From contig VRZD01000005.1 in NCBI GenBank assembly GCA_016743235.1, forward strand, positions 62,001-126,000: a stretch of 64,000 bases of DNA, given 5' to 3'. Numbering within the stretch: the first letter of the stretch is position 1; the number at the start of each line of letters is the position of its first letter. The notes beneath the pieces were generated by a model. The model was not told where the DNA came from. It was given only the letters and a program-made list of their open reading frames with translations, and ran no database searches. The stretch comes from Pantanalinema sp. GBBB05. Its GTDB lineage: Bacteria; Cyanobacteriota; Cyanobacteriia; Leptolyngbyales; Leptolyngbyaceae. Position numbers and translations under genes: made by a program. Positions 59,967-64,000 of the stretch are shown piece after piece.

Positions 59967-61004
59967 ATGCGAGTTGCTGTATTTAGTACCAAGCCCTACG
60001 ATCGCGAGTTTTTAGAGGCAGCCAATGCGATCGCGGGTCACCAGCATGAGTTTACCTATTTTGAAGCTCGGTTAACTCAAGATACGGCAACGTTAGCGGC
60101 AGGCTATCCGGCAGTTTGCGTATTTGTGAATGATGAAGTGACGACTGAAGCATTAAACATGCTGGCCGCACAAGGAACTCGCTTAATTGCGTTGCGCTGT
60201 ACGGGCTTTAATAATGTCGATGTCAAAACAGCGGCTCAATTGGGGATTACGGTCGTGCGGGTGGTCAACTATTCTCCCTATTCGGTGGCAGAACATGCGG
60301 TGGGATTAATCCTCACCCTGAATCGCAAGTTTCATAAAGCCTATAACCGAGTCCGGGAAGGTGACTTTTCCCTAAATGGACTCTTAGGATTTGATTTACA
60401 TGGACGCACGATCGGCTTAGTTGGTACGGGAAAAATTGGCTTAATTTTAGGTCAAATTATGGCGGGATTTGGCTGCAAATTATTAGGCTATGATCTGTAT
60501 CCAACTCAGAAGTTTGAAGCGATCGGGGGTCGGTATGTCGATTTACCAGAACTATGGTCACAGTCAGATATCATTTCGCTCCATTGCCCCCTGACCCCAG
60601 AAACTCACCATATAATTAATGATGCTGCGATCGCCCAAATGAAACCAGGAGTAATGGTAATTAATCCCAGTCGAGGCGCATTAATTGATACGGAAGCCGT
60701 GATTACTGGATTGAAATCGAAAAAGATTGGCTATCTCGGAATTGATGTGTATGAACAAGAAGCCGATCTATTTTTTGAGGATTTATCTGAAGAAATTATT
60801 CAGGATGATGTGTTTCAACGGTTATTAACCTTTCCAAATGTGATGGTTACGGCTCACCAAGCCTTCTTTACCGCCGATGCAATGGATGATATTTCTCGCA
60901 CGACGATCGAAAGTTTAACCGACTTTGAACAAGGTAATTCCCTGAAAAACGAACTGAAATTACCCCCAGAAAAAAGACCTACGTTTAACGTTTCTCAGTC
61001 TTAG
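59967..61004 (+). CDS. D-2-hydroxyacid (D-lactate) dehydrogenase
   Basis: A 345-residue D-isomer-specific 2-hydroxyacid dehydrogenase. The NAD motif is GLVGTGKIGLILG (about residue 148), and the active site has Arg in NPSRGALIDT-adjacent loops, Glu in DVYEQEADLFF and His in VTAHQAF. The closest functional group is fermentative D-lactate dehydrogenase (Ddh in Synechocystis), which reduces pyruvate to D-lactate. I chose the ATG at 59967; a GTG at 59964 is one codon earlier. A terminator separates it from xfp. Confidence 0.9.
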   Translation: MRVAVFSTKPYDREFLEAANAIAGHQHEFTYFEARLTQDTATLAAGYPAVCVFVNDEVTTEALNMLAAQGTRLIALRCTGFNNVDVKTAAQLGITVVRVVNYSPYSVAEHAVGLILTLNRKFHKAYNRVREGDFSLNGLLGFDLHGRTIGLVGTGKIGLILGQIMAGFGCKLLGYDLYPTQKFEAIGGRYVDLPELWSQSDIISLHCPLTPETHHIINDAAIAQMKPGVMVINPSRGALIDTEAVITGLKSKKIGYLGIDVYEQEADLFFEDLSEEIIQDDVFQRLLTFPNVMVTAHQAFFTADAMDDISRTTIESLTDFEQGNSLKNELKLPPEKRPTFNVSQS

Positions 61005-61304
61005 CAACTGCATAGAGATCAGCATGCCTATTGGGTATTAGATAGCACATATGATTACCTACGTAATGAGCCTGAAAATATGCGGAAAGATTCTGGCTAT
61101 TTAGCTTGGGCGGCATATTATTATGCGGAAATAATCTATCTAAGATCCCAGATTTGCTACTTGTGCAGATTTCTTCTGCTTATCTACCCCAAATGGGATC
61201 TTATACGGAAATTTTCAGCTTACTAATAGTTATGTAGCTCGGCTTTTCGTTAAAAGGTTGGCTTTTAAGTTGCTTCTAGGGACTGAAATCAAATCATCGT
61301 ATGC
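61005..61304. other. Intergenic region with repeats
   Basis: A 300-bp AT-rich gap. It contains three copies of TAT(G/A)CGGAAA (61079-61088, 61122-61131, 61202-61211) and the inverted repeat listed at 61141-61203. I see no gene. Confidence 0.45.
61141..61203. repeat. Inverted repeat with nested stem
   Basis: TAAGATCCCA (61141-61150) and TGGGATCTTA (61194-61203) are perfect 10-bp inverted copies. GCAGA/TCTGC (61165-61169 and 61175-61179) forms an inner stem. It may be a structured RNA, a terminator for the dehydrogenase gene or a small mobile-element remnant. Confidence 0.5.
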
Positions 61305-62471
61305 TTGTTCACAAGTACGGCACTTTCAAGGGAAGCTAGAAATGTCCAAAAGGTCAGTAGTTTTGGCAGCCTTAGTGGTCACTATATCAACAGAGGCAGG
61401 GATTCTCTGGTAGCAGAGCCAAGTGTAGGTGCTGAATCTAGTTTTCCAATCACTGAATTGTATTGGACAAACTGGAAAGCTGATCAACCTTGGCAACCGG
61501 TGCGCTTTACAGTGCCCGACAAAGATACAACGATTTCTGCTGACGGTGGTGAGTTGCGTCAGTACGATGTTCATGTTGCCAAGATGTTTGAAGTGACGCA
61601 CTATCTTTGCCAAAACAAACACAAACCTAATCTGTTTAATTGGTTGAATGAAAAATATGTTTCAGCTATTACAAAACTTAAGCGTCTAGAGGCATTGCTC
61701 AAGGGTAAGCGTACAGATGAAGGATTTGTCTGGAGCTATGAGGCGGCAAATGGTAATACCCTTATGGGTGGATTTACTATTAGCTGTGACTTGGCTCAAA
61801 CTGTTGCTTCCGCCTATGGTTTGAAGAAAGCTGAACTAACCCATATTAGAGATACTAATCAGAACTGGATTTCTGATGAATTTGGTACAGAAAAGTATGT
61901 GATTCCAAGACTCAACTTGACAGGGACAAAAGTTCAAAAGTGGATGAACTTTGTTCAAAAATTCCAACCATATTTTTCAAATTACTATCACAAAGCTGAA
62001 AACAAAAAGCAATCTATTCCCTTCCCCGTTGAGCAAGTCCTCTCGAAACTTTACTGGAAAACAGAAGTTCCCATCTTACTTCCTAGTGAGTTGCCCTGGA
62101 TGTCTCGTGCAAGGCTCTTTCAGAACACATTCGAGGTACGAGCTTATGCTGACGCTAACGGTTACCTAGTTTGTATTGGTGTTCCCAGAAGGGGATGTGA
62201 TACACAAACATTTCACCCCTTTAACTCTATTTCGGCAATGCGAGATGGAGAACTTAAACGTCCTTCCCGTATAGGTCTTAGAGATACATTTCGAGAAATT
62301 GAGCTGGCAAGAGACATACCGGGGTTTTTCTATGAGGGATGTGGAGCGTATTGCACTTCCTCCGTTCGCTGGAAGTACCGAGGTGTTGTTTACTCTGTGA
62401 AAGCCAGATCCGGGAAGCAACCAATTTTAGTGAAAATTGCCAATTCAATGATCGAAGCAGGAGAACGTTAA
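61305..62471 (+). CDS. Uncharacterised exported protein, signal peptide out of frame
   Basis: The 388-codon frame opens with a TTG at 61305. Its first 35 residues do not look coding. In the +1 frame an ATG at 61342 opens a 23-residue peptide, MSKRSVVLAALVVTI..., that is a textbook signal peptide and stops at 61411-61413, exactly where the main frame starts to look protein-like. I infer a frameshift, either natural or in the assembly, between the signal and the mature domain. The C-terminal 130 residues (LPSELPWMS to ANSMIEAGER) resemble an uncharacterised secreted beta-rich domain common in cyanobacteria, with Cys in EGCGAYC. Function unknown. An attC-like site follows. Confidence 0.6.
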   Translation: MFTSTALSREARNVQKVSSFGSLSGHYINRGRDSLVAEPSVGAESSFPITELYWTNWKADQPWQPVRFTVPDKDTTISADGGELRQYDVHVAKMFEVTHYLCQNKHKPNLFNWLNEKYVSAITKLKRLEALLKGKRTDEGFVWSYEAANGNTLMGGFTISCDLAQTVASAYGLKKAELTHIRDTNQNWISDEFGTEKYVIPRLNLTGTKVQKWMNFVQKFQPYFSNYYHKAENKKQSIPFPVEQVLSKLYWKTEVPILLPSELPWMSRARLFQNTFEVRAYADANGYLVCIGVPRRGCDTQTFHPFNSISAMRDGELKRPSRIGLRDTFREIELARDIPGFFYEGCGAYCTSSVRWKYRGVVYSVKARSGKQPILVKIANSMIEAGER

Positions 62472-62495
62472 AAATGAATAGGATTAGCAGTCACC

Positions 62496-62579
62496 ACATA
62501 ACACAACGCTGAACCGGAACCGCTTATTATTCTTTAGGGTTGTAACGTCTTTCTTGTCCGGTTAGCTTAGACGTTAGGC
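62496..62579 (+). mobile_element. Integron attC-like site
   Basis: An 84-bp imperfect dyad. The right end is GTTAGGC (62573-62579), a perfect GTTRRRY core, with the left counterpart ACATAAC. The inner L arms are GCTGAACCGG (62508-62517) and CCGGTTAGC (62558-62566): they pair fully except for one extra G on the left arm, the unpaired base characteristic of attC. The loop is about 40 bp. It lies 25 bp after the exported-protein gene and 19 bp before the next ORF, as between cassettes. No integrase gene is in the window. Confidence 0.6.
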
Positions 62580-62598
62580 TTCTTATGAAGAGTAGGGT

Positions 62599-63117
62599 AT
62601 GGCAAGAAGAGAAGTTAAAATTCTATGGGGAACAGCCTGGGTTGACGATGGTGATGTCACGACGACACTACTCTTTAATCCAGATAATTACGTTTCTTTT
62701 ACTTCTCAGACTGCTTATCGTAGCGATCGCTCGCGCATATGCCGCGCCTTTGTAAGACTTATCCGCCAAACAGGGAGAGACTTCGTTACGATCTGTGGTG
62801 GCTGCTTTCGACCAGCAGAAAAGGGCTTTTCCTGCCGAGTAGCTTTTAGAGAAAATTACTCTCCAAGAGAATATGGAATTCTGGAGGATGAGGCAAGTTG
62901 GATTCTTCAGGGCGTTAAATTGCTGGGTCAATACGACGCAGGCATCCTTGAGATTGATGAAAGCTGCAGTAACATAGTAGATTCAAAGTGCTGGGCTTGG
63001 GAAAGAGCAGGGGCAGTGTTGATCCGCTTGGTTCAGTCAGATGTTTGGGAACTTGATGATTCTGAGCTAACACAGGTTATTTGGGAAACAGCAAAATACC
63101 GCCCGCCATTTAGATAA
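62599..63117 (+). CDS. Uncharacterised cassette-like protein
   Basis: A 172-residue soluble protein with no family I recognise. It begins MARREVKILWGTAW, contains three Cys near the middle and one helical C-terminal segment (SELTQVIWETAKY). It starts just after the attC-like site, which is where an integron cassette ORF would start. No second attC-like site is seen after it. Base composition is AT-richer than the core genes. Confidence 0.55.
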   Translation: MARREVKILWGTAWVDDGDVTTTLLFNPDNYVSFTSQTAYRSDRSRICRAFVRLIRQTGRDFVTICGGCFRPAEKGFSCRVAFRENYSPREYGILEDEASWILQGVKLLGQYDAGILEIDESCSNIVDSKCWAWERAGAVLIRLVQSDVWELDDSELTQVIWETAKYRPPFR

Positions 63118-63185
63118 CGCAAAACTTGTTGAATGGATGAGTCTTGTGTGGAAAGACTACAATAAGCTGACATTTTCATTAGCAA

Positions 63186-63680
63186 TCACTCGTTTGCAAT
63201 TTGCAGAATAGTCGTATACAACTGATCACTAACACGAAAATCAGCTTGGTCAATCAATTGATCTAGCAGCGGTTTAACAGATTGAATTAAACTGTTTCGT
63301 TTAGCTTGCACAAGAACACCTAATAATCCAGTGACCTGCAAACCATAGCTTGTCGCCACAAGTCGCCCTCGACGTTCATCCATTAAAAGTAAATCAGTTT
63401 TGATTTCTAGTGCTAGGATGATTGCTTCAGCTTCACCTAAGTCAATGTTTTCTTCACTTTCCCGAATTGTGTTTACTCGTTGTCGATCCACAACTGCCTG
63501 AGTTTGAATCCAGGATAAGGTTCGTACCTCTGTAGCCCCAGGAACAGGTTTACCGACATTGACCATCTCGTCGTAGACAGCTACTGGGATAATGATGCGT
63601 GTATATAGTCTTTGTAGTAAATCTAACTGTCCAATCGCCGCCAGATTCGTAATCGGTGATGTATCACTAACGACAATCAC
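63186..63680 (-). CDS. DUF3368 PIN-like toxin
   Basis: A 164-residue PIN-like protein of the DUF3368 family: VVSDTSPITNLAAIGQLDLL at the N-terminus supplies the first Asp, LGEAEAIILALE the middle Glu, and LLLMDERRGR the later acidic pair. Such proteins are RNase-like toxins paired with UPF0175 antitoxins. Its start overlaps the antitoxin stop by 4 bp, typical of translational coupling. Confidence 0.85.
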   Translation of the reverse strand: MIVVSDTSPITNLAAIGQLDLLQRLYTRIIIPVAVYDEMVNVGKPVPGATEVRTLSWIQTQAVVDRQRVNTIRESEENIDLGEAEAIILALEIKTDLLLMDERRGRLVATSYGLQVTGLLGVLVQAKRNSLIQSVKPLLDQLIDQADFRVSDQLYTTILQIANE

Positions 63681-63922
63681 AACAGTCCCATAGATTGCAA
63701 AGTTTTAACATCTGCTTGAAAATCGTCTACATCATAGTTAATACAAAGCCCTCGCTTAGCAAGTTCATGCTGAAACTCAATTACCGTCAGTCCAGTCCAA
63801 GCACGAGCTTTGCCCCCACTGATTTTTTCTTGCTGGTAGAGCATAATAGCAATCTCTACTTTTAATTCATTCTCTGTCATTCTTGTTGCGCGGAGGATGT
63901 CATCAGGGATCAAGACAGTCAT
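63677..63922 (-). CDS. UPF0175 antitoxin
   Basis: About 81 residues of the UPF0175 family: helices around ELKVEIAIMLYQQEKIS, then GKARAWTGLTVIEFQHEL with the helix-turn-helix-like GLTVIEFQ. It is encoded upstream of the DUF3368 toxin and overlaps it by 4 bp. It should neutralise the toxin and repress the pair. I prefer the ATG at 63922; an ATG at 63943 is in frame but adds residues unlike the family, and neither has a strong ribosome binding site. Confidence 0.8.
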   Translation of the reverse strand: MTVLIPDDILRATRMTENELKVEIAIMLYQQEKISGGKARAWTGLTVIEFQHELAKRGLCINYDVDDFQADVKTLQSMGLL

Positions 63923-64000
63923 AAGAACTATGCTTGGAATCATTTATTCTACAATTTTAAGATATTGAGAACAGAAGCGTGGAATAGTCGCGGTCTAACA

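Overview
The window is chromosomal DNA of a cyanobacterium. It encodes the photosystem II D1 protein (psbA), carboxysome shell proteins CcmK3 and CcmK4, the carotenoid enzymes CrtH and CruP, a split orange-carotenoid-protein pair and an NhaS3-type antiporter, and it is dense in the HIP1-type octamer GCGATCGC. A PEP-CTERM protein and the many small cyanobacterial protein families suggest a filamentous beta-cyanobacterium, perhaps Leptolyngbya-like. That genus-level guess is weak. I see no rRNA, tRNA, CRISPR array, phage module or complete insertion sequence.

Layout. 1-5428, minus strand: a signalling cluster of a HAMP-PP2C phosphatase, a GGDEF diguanylate cyclase, an slr1658/SiaB-type kinase, an slr1659 STAS-like protein, and a PAS protein cut by the window edge. 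5851-12197: small metabolic and unknown genes (flavin reductase, MIF tautomerase, DUF3352 protein, cobH). 12204-23000: SirB1, CruP, Dps, a small exported protein, ABC-2 permease, mobA, yggT, upp, crtH and a K+ channel-like protein. 23497-24579: psbA with a strong terminator. 24646-35664: ABC exporter, PEP-CTERM protein, aldose epimerase, large CapA-like protein, TPR-M48 protease and a hydrolase. 35667-46243: HpxZ-like protein, ccmK3-ccmK4, glutaminase, an orphan oligopeptide-binding protein, hemE, thyX, murI and an amidase. 46244-53776: NhaS3, YdcF-like protein, a second ABC exporter, cbiB, a Trypco1 protein and an Rrf2 regulator. 53788-54857: CTDH and HCP carotenoid proteins. 55077-61004: queG, a degenerate histidine kinase, phosphoketolase and a 2-hydroxyacid dehydrogenase. 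61005-64000: AT-richer accessory DNA with an exported protein whose signal peptide is out of frame, an integron attC-like site, an orphan gene and a UPF0175/DUF3368 toxin-antitoxin pair.

How the genes work together. The first cluster has the parts list of the Pseudomonas SiaABCD system (phosphatase, kinase, phosphoprotein, diguanylate cyclase). Here two signalling enzymes share the same N-terminal coiled coil, with TTAEHGD/EHGD motifs at identical residue numbers. I infer that one partner switch drives two second-messenger outputs; this is the most interesting system I see. The HCP and CTDH genes are the two halves of an orange carotenoid protein in one transcription unit, separated by two hairpins. 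Other points of interest are the attC-like site, divergent active sites in ThyX and CobH, an unusual channel filter, and an inverted repeat covering the ribosome binding site of the M48 protease.
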